Of a stretch of 64,000 bases of DNA, positions 45,184 to 56,833 are shown one piece after another. The notes under the pieces are model-generated. The model saw only the letters and a list, made by a program, of their open reading frames with translations. It did not search any database and had not been told where the DNA came from. How positions within the stretch are numbered: position 1 is the first letter of the stretch; every line of letters begins with the position of its first letter. The position numbers and the translations under genes are program-made. This stretch comes from Rhypophila decipiens (taxonomy: Eukaryota; Ascomycota; Sordariomycetes; Sordariales; Naviculisporaceae): assembly GCA_033297075.1 (NCBI GenBank), contig MU858225.1, positions 1-64,000 on the forward strand. Reading direction: 5' to 3'.

Positions 45184-46160
45184 TGTATTTGTGTGCTGCG
45201 AGTTGAAGACAAGGAATAAAATCGTCGGTGGTTACAACTTGTTCATGAGACGGAAAGTAAATAGTTGTTCGCAAAATTGAATTTTACAGGTTTTATCTTG
45301 CCTCGCGGTGGCCCACAATATATGGTAACATTTGAGAGTGCGATCTCCGTATTCGCTGCAGTAGTGGGAAGGACCTCGATTGCGTGCTTTGCCTACACAC
45401 TTTTCCAAATAAAGGATCGTCAACATCGGTTCCCTATCGGCGTAGAGTCATTCGGGACTAACAAAGCTTACATAATGAGATACATGCACAAATAAGGTAT
45501 CTCTTATTTAACCTTACCATCGCCTCCCGCCGCCATTTACTTCCAAGATGTTCGTGACAAAGATACAAGGTCTATTGATGCTCTGGAAGATCGCTTTGTT
45601 GATGATATGACAGCCTCAGGTTGAAAGTATGGTAAGGGTGACCTGCGATCGTCTGAGTTTATCGTCAGTTTCGCTTTATGGTGCACGACGGCTTTTTGCG
45701 AATGTTTCTGTTCGTCAATTGGGAATGCCCTCACCTCTCAAGCTTGGCGTTATCGGCGCCAAGACCACACAGCGCCAAGAAGGACGGGCCGCCCCTGGCA
45801 AGACTTTTGCGCTAGGGCTACCCCACCCTCAGCACCCCGCGCCCGGGGCGGGGCACGGTGAGCAGCACCAACGGTTGTGGAGCCTCAGCTCATCCAAGGT
45901 CGGACAACATTCAGTGAGTGGACAAGTGAGATTCACCTTGGACATACAGAAACCAGCATTCACGCCCTCACCGACATTTCCGCTTGTCATTTAATGAGAC
46001 CTTTTCAAGAATCGCTTATTCGCAAACTCTCAACCTCGACCTCAGCCAGGACAGAGTACAAACGGAGGCGACATCGGCCCCGCAATTCCTCATTCTCAAC
46101 TCAGTGGATGTTCCGAGAAACTGCGCAACAAGAACCCGAATCTCACTCCTGGAAGACATA
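45184..46160. other. Divergent promoter of MFS and Gtr1 genes
   Basis: No gene recognised. The right part is the long leader of the Gtr1 gene. Short frames overlap each other. A palindromic GC-rich spot (GCGCCCGGGGCGGGGC) occurs near 45838. Confidence 0.5.
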
Positions 46161-47513
46161 ATGTCGGATCCCGATTCCACGTCGGCGTCGACACCCGTAC
46201 CAGCTGGTGGAGATGGCGGCACGTCAGCTCAGGTGCAAGCGCAGGCCGCGCAGCTCAAAAAAGTCAAGAAGCAAAAAGTGCTGCTCATGGGCAAGAGCGG
46301 ATCGGGGAAATCGAGCATGCGGAGCATAATATTTAGTAATTATTTGGCCAGGGACACGCGCAGGCTGTGAGTTGCTTGGAAATCTCATCTTCACTCAGTC
46401 CCAAAACTGACAGCCCTCAACAGAGGAGCGACAATCGATATTGACCTCTCCCATGTCAAGTTTCTCGGCAACCTGACACTCAACCTCTGGGACTGCGGCG
46501 GCCAGGAAGCGTTTATGGAAAACTACCTCTCCCAGCAACGGGCGCATGTGTTCAGCAACGTCGGCGTGCTCATCTACGTCTTCGACATAGAAAGTCGCGA
46601 CGTAGAACGAGACCTCGCCACCTACGTGAACATCATCTCCGCCCTGGTCCAATACTCGCGAGAAGCCAAAGTCTTTGTCCTGATCCACAAGATGGACCTC
46701 ATCCAGCCCATGATGCGCGAGGACGTGTTCGAGAGCAGGGCCGGCGTGGTCCGCCGTAAGACAGCCGAGACAATCGCCATGGTCCGCAAACAACAACCGG
46801 AGCTGACCTCTCCCTCCGGCGGGAGCGGCGGTCCGATGATGATGATGGGGCCAGGACCCGGCAACTATCCTCACCATCCCTACCATCAAAACCAGCACCA
46901 CCCCCAACAACAATCCCAAAACCCCCCCTCCGCAGCTCCAATCCCCCAGCTCGACACAGAAATGCAACTCTTTGCAACCTCAATATGGGACCAGTCCCTC
47001 TACAAAGCCTGGGCCTCCATAATCCACGACCTAGTCCCCAACCTCTCCATCATAGAAACCCAGCTCGCCTCTCTAGGCAGCGCAATATGCGCAGACGAGA
47101 TCCTCCTGTTCGAACGAACCTCCTTCCTCGTAGTATCCAAATGGTCTTCCCCCCACGGGGATACAAACCCCTACGGCGACCGGTTCGAGCGCATGTCCAA
47201 CATCCTCAAGTCCTGGAAACACACCTGCTCCAAATACACCGGCACCCCGCGAAACGCTGAACAATTCTCGGACTTTAGTTATAAAATGGGCGCGAATTTT
47301 AGCATGTTTGTTACGAAATTCACGACGAATACGTATATCCTCGTTTGCATGCCGCCCGGGGAGGCGCGGTTTAATAGCGCCAAGTTGAACGTCGCTGCTG
47401 CAAGGCCGTGGTTTAGGTTCCTTGATGGGCCGGTTATTGCGCCGAGTAGTATGGCTTCTCCTTCTGTTGGGGGGACAAATGCTGAGCAGGGGAATGGGAA
47501 TGGAGGGGAATAG
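46161..47513 (+). CDS. gtr1: Rag GTPase Gtr1 (RagA/B orthologue)
   Basis: Two exons, 46161-46366 and 46424-47513, give 431 aa; the 57-nt intron (GTGAGT, CTGAC, AACAG) keeps frame between RRL and GATIDID. Gtr1 pairs with Gtr2 on the vacuole, in the EGO/Ragulator complex, to signal amino acids to TORC1. Visible motifs: P-loop GKSGSGKSS (44-52), ATID switch I, WDCGGQ (91-96) and HKMD (157-160). The Gtr-specific strings [24 protein letters not shown] and LIYVFDIES are unmistakable. It is longer than the roughly 310-aa yeast protein: about 35 N-terminal residues and an inserted Gly/Met/Pro/His/Gln-rich loop (residues about 185-235) after the G domain account for the difference. The C-terminal Roadblock-like region is complete. 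Confidence 0.95.
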
Positions 47514-48188
47514 ATTTGACAAGTAAATGGACCTTGTCATTTTCCTGCGTCTATTTTCATCTGGTCAAAGGCATGGCATGCCTTGTTGGATGGGCGATGG
47601 AAGGATGCCAGTCCGAAATTTGGGTATTGACACAGCGAGTAAGCCGGGGTGGCGTTTCTAACCTTTGGGCGGATTCTTCATGGGTAGACAGAATATTCGC
47701 TGGTTATTCTCATATTCCTTGTATGGCCAAGTCTTTCTTTTACTGTCTCAGATATGTACATATTGGAGGAAGTTGCATCTAATGGAGTCGTAATATCCAC
47801 AGCAATGGGAATTCGACAACCAGCAACAGGCAAGCGGCAACGAATTATTGAGCGGATTTTGACGAAATTAAAAACCTAACATATCATTTAGACCGAGTCA
47901 CATGTCCCGAAACAGGATTCCTTTTCATTTAGATCATTAATAGGTCAACTAGCATCGCCCATGCGCAGCTCCAGTCCCATTCCTGTCCCCAATCTGCATT
48001 TCGGTCAACTGTGACCAGATATCCTCCAGGAACTGATCACCAATACACGTTCGAGAACAAGGACCAGGCCTGGTAGGGAGGAAAAGAAAAAAGCGAATGC
48101 TATTGCCGGTCTATTACCAAAGAAAGCCGAAAATGTTAAAACGCCAAAAATAGGATGGTGACAAGGATTCATCACTCATAAATTTCCC
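47514..48188. other. Convergent 3' flanks of gtr1 and UBX gene
   Basis: Intergenic with no gene recognised; the first half is 3' UTR-like, the rest AT-rich, with no conserved motif. Confidence 0.5.
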
Positions 48189-49549
48189 CTAAGCCCACTT
48201 GACAACAGCGGTACCGCCTCTCTTGAACTCTGGTAGCTCGCCCAAGACAAGGTCCTTCTCGGTGTGATCCTTGTTGGGAAACGTGGTCGACAGAACCCAA
48301 GACCGACCCGAGATGGACGACGACGCTCGCTGGATGAACTCGTACACATCACCAACTGTCTGGGTCGTGTTGAACCGAGCGGGGAGACGAGTGCCATCGG
48401 GAAGCTGGATGCGGAGCATCAATGTCGGCTGTGACTCGTTCACGCCCGTCGATGGCGCGGTAGGCTGGGAGGTGGAGGTTGCGGAAGTGGTAGTCGAAGT
48501 CGAAGCGGGCGGCGGGGCAACAGACGCCTCGCCTGGGACAGGGCTGCCAAGTCTTCTGCCCTCTCCGCCGAAAGGTCGATAAATCTTGGGCTGAGGCCGG
48601 TAGGGCTCGTTGTGCTGCAGGAGCTTGACATCGACACGCTGATCGTACGAGACATTCATCAGGTGGACAGGTGCCCTGCCTTGCCTAATCATTTCCAGAG
48701 CAGCTCTGTTCTCCGGGTCATCAAAGCGTCGAAGCTCGCCGTCGTCGATGCTGAAGCCGTCCTCCCAGATGTGCAGAAAGCGCTCCTGGGCGGGGCCGTC
48801 TTCCCGCGCTGACCCACTGCCGCGAGGGGCGGGGACGGGCGTGCTCTCTACACCGTCGCCACCGAGTGTCTGGCCCCCGCCGCGGAAAAAGGATGATCGA
48901 GCACGCGAGGCAGGAGATTCTTCGGGTTGTCTTGCGGATTTGCTATTTCTTTGGTGCTGTTAGCAGTGTTCAGTTCCCGCCAGGCCAATGGACTACGAGG
49001 ACTCACTCCTTTGCCTTCGCAACGATATCATTAACAAGTTTCCTGGGATCGTTAGAACGCTGTGATGGATCTTGAACAGCGAGGCCAGACTTTTCTCCTC
49101 CTGCGAACAAGTCCCGAGGCCCACGGCGCTCGTCCTCATCATCATCGTCGTCGTCGTCATCATCATCATCGTGACTGTGTCCACCACCAAGGGAGCTCAG
49201 TGTGGCCAGGCCAGTTCGCTTCGCTGGCTTTTTGGATGAAGATGATTTAGCACCGGCATACTCGGGGGCAGGACGGCCGTCGAGTGTCCGGGGGCCGGTA
49301 TATTCGGGCTCTGGCTCAGCGGCGGCAGCGCTAGGTGGGGGCGATTGCTCGTTATCCTCGTCTTGGTCGGCAAAATAGGATGTGACGGCATTCTCGAGAT
49401 CCCAGTTGCTGGCAGTCAGGTACTCTGTGGCCTTTGAAATGTTAGCCAAATGGTCAAAATGTGGAGGGGGTGGATAGTGGCAGTACCTTGTCGGCCGAGG
49501 CCATCGTCATGTCGACAAAGGCGCTAATGAGATCATCGTGGCTCGCCAT
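48189..49549 (-). CDS. shp1: Shp1/p47-type UBX protein, Cdc48 cofactor
   Basis: Exons 49549-49487, 49431-49007 and 48948-48189 give 415 aa; introns of 55 and 58 nt. The protein has the UBA-SEP-UBX order of Shp1/p47. UBA spans residues 1-45 (ISAFVDMT, then ATEYLTASNWDLENAVTSYF). SEP follows at about 215-290 (ERFLHIWEDGFSIDDGELR, then RAPVHLMNVSYDQRVDVKL). UBX is the C-terminal 85 residues (LMLRIQLPDGTRLPARFN...TVGDVYEFI...LSTTFPNK...VVKW). An Asp run (about residues 109-119) separates UBA and SEP. The protein recruits Cdc48/p97 to ubiquitylated cargo, in membrane fusion, autophagy and PP1 activation. The acceptor of intron 2 (CCAAAG) was chosen because it alone gives ENSKSARQP in frame. Confidence 0.92.
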
Positions 49550-50203
49550 TACGACTTGTTGTGATATGTGTAGAATGGGGGGAGATTCAGTGTCGCAAAA
49601 AAGAATTCTAGGGTGGCAGACACAAATGAATAGGAGATTTGTCTTTCGGCAAGGTTCGAGAAAGCAATCGTGGTGTAAGTTTGGAGAAAGATGGTTGCTG
49701 GATCAGGCAGCTTCAGGGCGACGCCTGTCCGGCAAGCAAAGTTGCCCCGCGCTTCAGCCCCAAGCTCCACTGAGCAGGCACATCGGATGATTATGTAAGG
49801 CGGAAGCAGAGTTTGGACCCAAACCTTGTCCTCACGGGTTACATAAGCCGCATTCTGGTTTCTCTGTTTTTGGGTTATGATTATCAGTTGTTTACACGAA
49901 GAAAAGGATTATTTTATTAAAACAACGTTCCATTCTTGTCAACCGCCTTCATCAAATTCTTTTGAGGTCCTGGCTTGAATGTCATGGGAGCGGTGGACCT
50001 TCAATTGTGGAGAGCGTTACAAGCTTCCCCAGCTGGCTAGCTTCGGGTAGCTCCCCAACTCTGCCGACCCCGTCCGCAAACCGGGTCTTTTCCACCGACT
50101 GGATCGTGACAACCTTGAAACGGGGAAGCTTTTGCGACCTCGAGCCATTACATCACCAACGCTCCCCTTCGCGACCGCCCACGCGCCACCAAATATCAGC
50201 AAA
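49550..50203. other. Divergent promoter of UBX and Mim1 genes
   Basis: 654 bases shared by two divergently transcribed housekeeping genes. AT-rich tract at 49890-49930. No gene. A bidirectional promoter is plausible from the arrangement alone. Confidence 0.5.
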
Positions 50204-50672
50204 ATGTCATCAGAAGAAGCACCAAATCCCATGGCCGAGTCCGGGGTCACAATGCGATCGGACAGCGAGCAATATTCGACCAGCCCCGAGGAGCTCTCCG
50301 CGTCACCGCCCTCGTCGTCCTCCCCAGCCGTTATCCTTTACCAACCGCCAACAATTTGGTCAATTATTCGCGGCGCGACGATCAATCTTTTTCTTCCCTT
50401 TATCAATGGCATGATGCTCGGTTTTGGCGAGTTATTCGCGCACGAGGCCGCGTTCAGACTCGGATGGAGCGGCACAAGGGTCAGTTTGCGCAGCCAAGTC
50501 ACCTGCGAAGACATCTTGTCTTCCATGTCTCCCAGAGACAACCTGCTAACGAGATTGGATCCAGATATTCCCCCTCTCAAGGCGAGAAGCGCACCCGATC
50601 GGGCCCGGCATCGAGGCAGTCGATAAGCCAAGACGGCGGAATGTGCTGGACGACTTGACAAGTTTGGAATGA
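50204..50672 (+). CDS. mim1: Mim1/Tom13, mitochondrial outer membrane insertion factor
   Basis: Exons 50204-50479 and 50565-50672 give 127 aa; the 85-nt intron has GTCAGT and ATCCAG with a CTAAC branch. The protein has a disordered Ser/Pro N-terminus, then one membrane segment with the family signature: PTIWSIIRGATINLFLPFI, NGMMLGFGELFAHEAAFRLGW. This GxxxG-like helix is characteristic of Mim1 (Tom13), which inserts helical proteins into the mitochondrial outer membrane and helps assemble the TOM complex. After splicing the tail reads IFPLSRREAHPIGPGIE, as expected. The unspliced frame would stop without this conserved end. Located 650 bases upstream of oxa1 on the same strand. Confidence 0.9.
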
Positions 50673-51323
50673 AGCGTCAAGTCTTGTGAAGCATAAAAGA
50701 GATGTCCATGTATTTGCGACCGGGCTTTGATAGATGCGACTTTAGATGCAAGGCAGGCACTGTCCCGGGATCCCCAAGGGAAAGAAGATCCGCTAGCTCG
50801 GTGTCGATGGGTGAGATAGGGGACCTACGGGTAACCTGGGCACTTCTGATGGCTTGCCAACGTACATATGGCAATGGGGCAAGGATACTGCGGTGTTTGG
50901 GCCATTCGGGAGATGATGCTGCGCGGCTTTGCAGAGACCATGGCTCTGATGAGCTGAGAAGGACCACGGCCCATGAATAAAAAACAATAGAGCTCTTTTT
51001 CGTCTTCTGTGGTTTCATTACCTTTTCACTGCATAGAAAGGCGGCACTGCTTTACTTACCATATCATTCATTTTTTTGATGCTTCGTTTCTGAACCGTCA
51101 CATCCAGCAACTCCGCATTGACCACCCATTCACACCCCTTGTCGCTGTCGCTGGGCTGCCGCCAGCTGCCATGTGGGGCGTCGCGTCCTCCCCTGCCGGC
51201 CGAGCGTTAGCGTCGCCGGCTCATTGAACGATTCCGGGAAAAGCTCCAGAAACTTTTCGGAGACCCAAATTCGGCATCGGGGAGAGAGGCGTCTGAGACC
51301 GATTGAACAACAAGATTTCCAAC
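50673..51323. other. Intergenic between mim1 and oxa1
   Basis: 3' UTR of mim1 and promoter of oxa1; no other gene, no strong motif. Two overlapping short frames are present on opposite strands. Confidence 0.5.
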
Positions 51324-52844
51324 ATGTTGCCGAGCAGAGGCCTTTCGAATCCAGCTCTGGGTCTGGCCAGAATAGTGAGTTATTCACCTCCAGCGGCCCA
51401 AATTGCTTGATGATCGAATCCGCTAATACATGTCGATCGCAAAGAAATCGATCCCTGCTTCCCGAGCTTCCCTCCCCATTCCGGTTCGTCAATTCAGCAC
51501 GGCTTTGCGAATAAAGTCGGCCTCTCGACTTGCTACTCCTCGGTCTTCCCTTTCATCCGTCAGAACAGGCGGCGCTTTCGCGCTTGCGGCGACGTCACAG
51601 TCCATTCTCTCTTCCCGACTCCAAGCCAGATATGCCTCGACACAACCCGAAGCAGCGCCAGCCGTCGCCCCGGTCACCGGCGCAGAGATTCCGGAGGTGA
51701 CGAATGATTTCGGGGCGGCAATCGACCTGAGCGGCAGCGACCTTATCAATATGCCGGAAACTATCGGCTTTCTCAAGCAGTTCGGTCTGGACTATGGCTG
51801 GGGTCCAACAGCAATGCTGGAGTGGTATGTCGAGCACATTTACGTGTGGACGGGCATGCCGTGGTGGGCAACCATCCTTACCGCCTGTGTCGGCATCCGA
51901 CTGGCCATCTTCAAGCCGTCACTAGATGCCTTGGTTCAACAACAAAAAATCAACGACCTGAAAAAGAACGCGCGGTACGAGCAGCTGGACACGGAAATGA
52001 AGATGAAGATGGCTGTTGAAGGTCTCGCGTCAGCGGCGCCCTATCAAGCAGAAATGACCCTGATCAGGAAAGCAGCGGGCATCAAGATGTGGAAGACCAT
52101 GATCCCCATGATCAATATTCCTATCAGTTACGGCATGTTCCGCCTGTTTCGTGGCATGGCTGGTCTCCCAGTTCCGAGTCTCGAGGATGGCGGTGTCTTG
52201 TGGTTCCAGGACCTTACCGCGGCGGATCCTTTCTTCATCCTGCCTGTCCTGACAGCTGCGATTATTTACAAGGGAATGATGGTACGTTTGTCCCCCTTCT
52301 CCAGGAGGAAATACAGCCAACTAACACTGGACGCTGTTTCTAGGTGGCCGTACCATACATGGGTGCAGCTCAACAGAAGACAATCAAGTTGATGGGCATG
52401 GTATTGTTGCCACTCTCTCTCATTTTCACCATCAACCTGTCTGCCGCCACCCAGCTGTACTTCTTCATGTCTGCGGGGCTTCACGCCCTGCAGTCCATGC
52501 TATTCTACCAGCCATGGTTCCGTGCGATCTTTGGCCTTGGTCCTGCCCCGACACCCGGATCTGGGCCGGCGGGCCAGCCAAACACGGTCGCCTACCAGCC
52601 GCCGAGGGTGGTTGACACCACAGCGACACCCGTCAAGGACGATTCTTATTCGACAACCCTCTCCAGCACCTTCAAAAGCGCCAAGGAGACAGTATCGACA
52701 ACCTTCAAGGAACGTACTTCGACTGCCGATAAAAAGGCTGCTGCCTTGAGAGCCAAGGAGTATGAGGAGAAGAGAGCGCTGGAGGAGAAGGAGAAGCAAC
52801 TTGCCCGTCGCGAGTACAAGCAGATGAAGAGGCAGAGGAGGTAA
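51324..52844 (+). CDS. oxa1: Oxa1, mitochondrial inner membrane insertase
   Basis: Exons 51324-51374, 51445-52281 and 52344-52844 give 462 aa; introns of 70 (GTGAGT...CAAAG) and 62 nt (GTACGT...TCTAG). The ATG at 51324 was preferred over 51430 because it opens a short exon (MLPSRGLSNPALGLARI) that completes a basic, Ser/Ala-rich mitochondrial presequence. The YidC/Oxa1 core spans about 130-345: WYVEHIYVWTGMPWW, ILTACVGIRLAIFKP, KMWKTMIPMINIPISYGMF, FILPVLTAAII and LYFFMSAGLHALQSM. Five membrane segments are expected. The C-terminal tail is Lys/Arg-rich and helical (EEKRALEEKEKQLARREYKQ), the ribosome-binding extension. It inserts mitochondrially encoded respiratory subunits. Confidence 0.95.
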
Positions 52845-54205
52845 GGTGATCGACGTAGATGAGGCGCCTATCAGTGACATGTATATTGTAAATATACATT
52901 ACGGACATTTTCTTTTTTACTTCTTGTACCATAGATTTCTTGGCCTTTGAACCATCGACTCCGACCCGGGGAGCAGGCGGGCTTATGTAAACATGGTGTA
53001 ATAACTGAACCGATTATAGCGGGATTCCCATGCAGCTAACGACTCCCTCTTTGCTTGGAAAGCTAACCATCGAGGAGCCGCAATGGGAAAGGCACAATGT
53101 CGATCTGATGTACGTATGTGGATGGCGGGATCGAGTGGCTGTTTGATGCAATCACATTTGGTGGTGAATAACTCTTGGGGGTGTTTATTGGTATTGTGCT
53201 CTCGGTTAGTGTCGAGCACGCCATAGCTCTCGAAGCTGAAGCTCAACAAAGACGAGCTTCATGAGTGAGGGGATACAGAGGGGTAAGCTCAATGCCAAGG
53301 CCTGGCCAACGAGCAACACGAACGCCGTTGCCCAAAACGGATGGGCAAATAGCTCTCCATTATACAAAAACGACATGGTGTGTGTATGTCTGTGGCCCAG
53401 GTCGATCGGTTGGGATGTCAGTGCTGGTGGCGGTCCTTATGTATGGACACTCTGCCCCCTGATTTCTGGAATCCGATTCTCCAAGACCCCCCTCTGTCTA
53501 CGTTATAGATCCGAGTATTCCGGACAATCGCACCAAAGGACCATACTGCCAGCAATACTACATCAACTCCACAACCGTCATCTTGAAACTTATCTCGGTG
53601 TGATTCACATTGCAACTTGGACCAAAGAGATCCCATCTGCCGCTTGGACTGGTCCTTTTGTTTGTTATTAAGACAGTCAAAACTTTCCTGCTCAGACATA
53701 CACATAATCGGATAGTTTTTGTCTATCCAGTGGCGCTCTCATCCCTTTACGCCGACCTCACCGCCTCCCCCTTGCTCTGACTTGCTGACCAGCTGGACAT
53801 CATCTCGGCCCCCTGTGGTCCTTTGGTTTGCCGCCCGCCGCAGAGCCTCAGTGGTACTTTGGTATAAACACCCTAACCCCTATAACGAGGTATGCTGGAC
53901 ACTTACACCAGAATTGAGCATCTCAATTCTGTAACTAACAAATATCTATATAAAGACTCGCAAGCTTCCTTCAACTCGACTTCTGCTTCATTATCATCAT
54001 CACATCTTTCACACTCGGCAGTGTCCATTCAAACGAGTCAAGACTACGCAGCTCCAGGATCCCCCGGTCTCATATCCATCACGTCAACAGCCAAGACAAC
54101 ACTAACACTACAAAATCAACTGAAAATTCCATATCAACTTTCTTGATTTTCCAAGAATCCCATTCTACAAACTCCCTTTTCCCAGATCATATTCAGTCAA
54201 GCACC
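52845..54205. other. Intergenic, 1.36 kb
   Basis: 3' flank of oxa1 and a long upstream region of the carbonic anhydrase gene, including a TATA box at 53947-53954. Short frames only. Confidence 0.5.
53947..53954 (+). promoter_or_regulatory. TATA box of the carbonic anhydrase gene
   Basis: TATATAAA in the context ATCTATATAAAGA, about 250 bases before the ATG at 54206, with a C/T-rich leader behind it. The same ATCTATATAAA context precedes the next gene. Confidence 0.5.
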
Positions 54206-54859
54206 ATGTCCGCCATCCAGCAAAACGTCGAAGCCGCCTCGGCCAAGTACTCCGAGTCCTTCACCAAGGGCCATCTTGCTCTCCCCCCTGCCAAGAAATA
54301 TCTCGTCCTGACGTGCATGGACGCCCGTATTGATCCTGCCCAGGCGTTTGGCATTGAGTTGGGTGATGCGCATGTTATCCGTAATGTGAGTTTCAAGTTA
54401 CACGCTGAAGTCATCATGAAGGCGGGTGAAGTTAACAGAAGAAATGCAAAAGGCCGGCGCCTCAGCAGTGGATGCCCTGCGTAGCATCGTCATCAGCGAG
54501 CAGCTTCTCGGCACGACTGAGATCGTGCTCGTCAAGCACACTGGCTGTGGCATGTTGACGTTCAAGAATGAGGATGCGTTTGGGATTGTGGAGAAGAATC
54601 TTGGGTGAGTTTACTTTGGTCTCACAGTGGAATTGAGAGTAGATGTCTAGCAGTGCTAATGAGATTTACGAAAAACAGAGCCGAAGCAGCAGAGGAACTC
54701 CGCAAGCACAGTCCAGACTTGTTGCCCTTCCCGGAGCTGGAGAAGGCCGTCGAGGAAGATGTGGCGTTCTTGAAGAAGAGCAAGGCCGTTCCGGAGAGTG
54801 TTACTATCAGCGGGTGGGTTTACGAGGTCGAGACGGGCAAGACTAGGCGCGTTGTTTAA
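54206..54859 (+). CDS. Beta-class carbonic anhydrase (short type)
   Basis: Exons 54206-54385, 54453-54604 and 54679-54859 give 170 aa; introns of 67 and 74 nt (both GTGAGT). Carbonic anhydrase interconverts CO2 and bicarbonate. Zinc-ligand motifs are present: CMDAR (C37, D39, R41) and KHTGCG (H89, C92). The Asp-Arg dyad is intact. The protein is shorter than the usual 200-240 aa of plant-type beta enzymes and lacks an N-terminal mitochondrial presequence, matching small fungal CAS3-like and bacterial beta enzymes that are probably cytosolic. C-terminal ISGWVYEVETGKTRRV is the family's typical closing strand. Exon joins give ...VIRN-AGASAVDALRS and NLG-AEAAEEL, continuous with the family pattern. 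Confidence 0.9.
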
Positions 54860-55575
54860 GTCGCAGACGGGCTGCTTGAGATTGAGAGAGGGTCTGAGGC
54901 CTCTACGGCGCATGCACCTAGTTGGACGAGCTACATTGGGATTCGGACTTGGGATATGGAGAGCATCTCTCATAATACGTCTGAAATGGAGCACATGTCA
55001 TGATGAATTAGTGGTTTTTATACCAATTTCTGGAAATAAGGGGAAGCATTGAATATGATATTGCTATTTCCTGCATACGAACCTCGTACTCGAATCAGAC
55101 GATTTAGTACCGCTTGGTTACTAGTATGAGTAAGTGATGCACGGATTATCCGGACACGACTGGTCGACTGCCGCATTTCTTGGCTCCACTGTCCCAAAGC
55201 GTAGGTAATCTCACCAACACGTTCATATCCTGTTAGTAGAGCGGCGTGGCGGTATTAATGTCACAGGCTGTTATCTCCGAACCGGCACCGGTCAAGGTGC
55301 CGTAAAGGGGATGGGTTACAGCGCACCGGACCTTACGCCATTCGAACCGCTGAGTATGCCATTAGAAGACGACATGCTCAAATGCAAAGCATAAGTAGAA
55401 ACATCTATATAAACATCCACAGACCCTCTCCGGCAAGAACATAAGCAGCCTCCCACTTCACATACTTTCATTCTTTTAATATTTGACTTGTTCCCAGCAA
55501 TCCAGCCTGCCCAACAGGTTTAGGTTCCTATATATCCTTGCTTCTCAGTGTACTCCACCAGGCCACTTGACAAAC
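54860..55575. other. Intergenic with a TATA element
   Basis: 3' flank of the carbonic anhydrase gene and promoter of the SDR gene. No gene recognised. TATATAAA at 55406-55413 is listed separately. Confidence 0.5.
55406..55413 (+). promoter_or_regulatory. TATA box of the SDR gene
   Basis: TATATAAA in the context ATCTATATAAACA, 163 bases upstream of ATG 55576. A C/T-rich leader follows. Confidence 0.5.
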
Positions 55576-56833
55576 ATGGGCTTCGCCGACAAGCTCAAGG
55601 GCAAGAAGATTGCCGTCATTGGCGGCTCATCAGGGTAAGCACACCCAAATGTTTTCCTATCTTGACAGCTCTTCTTAGGGAACGTCACTCTCTCCTGATC
55701 AAATACCAACCTATGACCCGCCGTCTTACCCATAAAGAGCACTGAACTAACAGACAGGTAATTATACAGAATCGGCTACGGAGCAGCCCAAATTCTCCTA
55801 GAAGCAGGTGCCGACGTCACCATCATCTCCTCCTCCCAGGACAAGGTCAACTCGGCCGTTGAGGGTCTGCAGTCTACTCTTTTTCAATCTGCCCAAGGCA
55901 AAGTCAACATCAACGGGGCAGTAGGTGATGTCCGTAACGAGGCATCTTTCACCGAGCTCCTCGTGTCTTTGGCTCCGCTGGACCACATTGTCTTTTCCAG
56001 CGTCGACAAGATCATCCGAGGACCGCTGGCCGAAGCGGACCTTGACGAGGCCAAGTACCTCTTTGGCGTCAAGTTCTGGGGGAGCGTGGTTGTTGCCAAG
56101 GGTTCGTTTTGTTTTTCGCCTCCTTTACTCCCGTCCTCTTATACATGTATACCAACATCGTATATTTCTTGCCTCTCAAAACATTTCTCTTACACCGGCC
56201 TATCAATCCCTACCTGAGCTTCTTTCTTCTTTCCTCTTCCAACAAGCATACCAACTAAACCCGAGCTAACAATGTCACCTTTCTTCCCGTTCCTGTCTAC
56301 TACTATAGCAATCGCCAAACACGCCATAATCTCCCCAGCAGGAGGTTCCCTAACTCTCACATCCGGCGCAGCAGCAATCCGCCCAAAGAAAAACGCAACA
56401 ATAGGCAGCGCCCTCAACGCGGGGGTAATCACCCTCACAGCAGCACTAGCAGATGAACTTGCCTCTAAGAAAATCCGCGTCAACACGGTGATTCCCGGCC
56501 TGGTAAAGACGGAATTATGGGACAAGCTCGGACATTCTGCTGAGAAACAGGCTGAGATCTTTGAGAATGGCCAGCAGAGCCTTCCTGTGGGGTTTGTGGC
56601 CACACCGGAGGATATCGCCGAGGCGTATTTGTTTTTTGTGAGGGCGGATTATAGCACCGGGGGGGTGGTTGTTATTGGTGAGTCTAGTTTGCTTTCTGTT
56701 CTTCTTTGTTCATCTTTTTTATCCTTGTTTGTCTGCTTTTCTTGATGCTGATGATATGATCCTCGTGTGATTTTCTATGGAGTGATGCTGACTTGTGTTG
56801 TTTGGTGTGTCAGATGGAGGCGGTTCCTTGTAG
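55576..56833 (+). CDS. Atypical short-chain dehydrogenase/reductase
   Basis: Four exons (55576-55634, 55770-56101, 56309-56677, 56814-56833) give 259 aa; introns of 135, 207 and 136 nt. Intron 1 splits the cofactor motif (IGGSSG, then IGYGAA, residues 15-26). The N-terminal Rossmann fold is clear (AVIGGSSGIG, GADVTIISSS), as is the LDHIVFSS strand. In the catalytic area TLTSGAAA (Ser149) is present, but the expected Tyr-x3-Lys about 13 residues later is missing (RPKKNATIGSALNAG instead). RVNTVIPGLVKTELW and FATPEDIAEAYLFF-type segments and the last exon DGGGSL are standard SDR C-terminus. Intron 2 uses the weak donor GTTCGT. It could be a non-catalytic or unusual reductase. Substrate unknown. 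Confidence 0.85.

Noticed and set aside
46395..46967. 190-codon minus-strand frame
   Set aside because: Complementary shadow of the gtr1 second exon.
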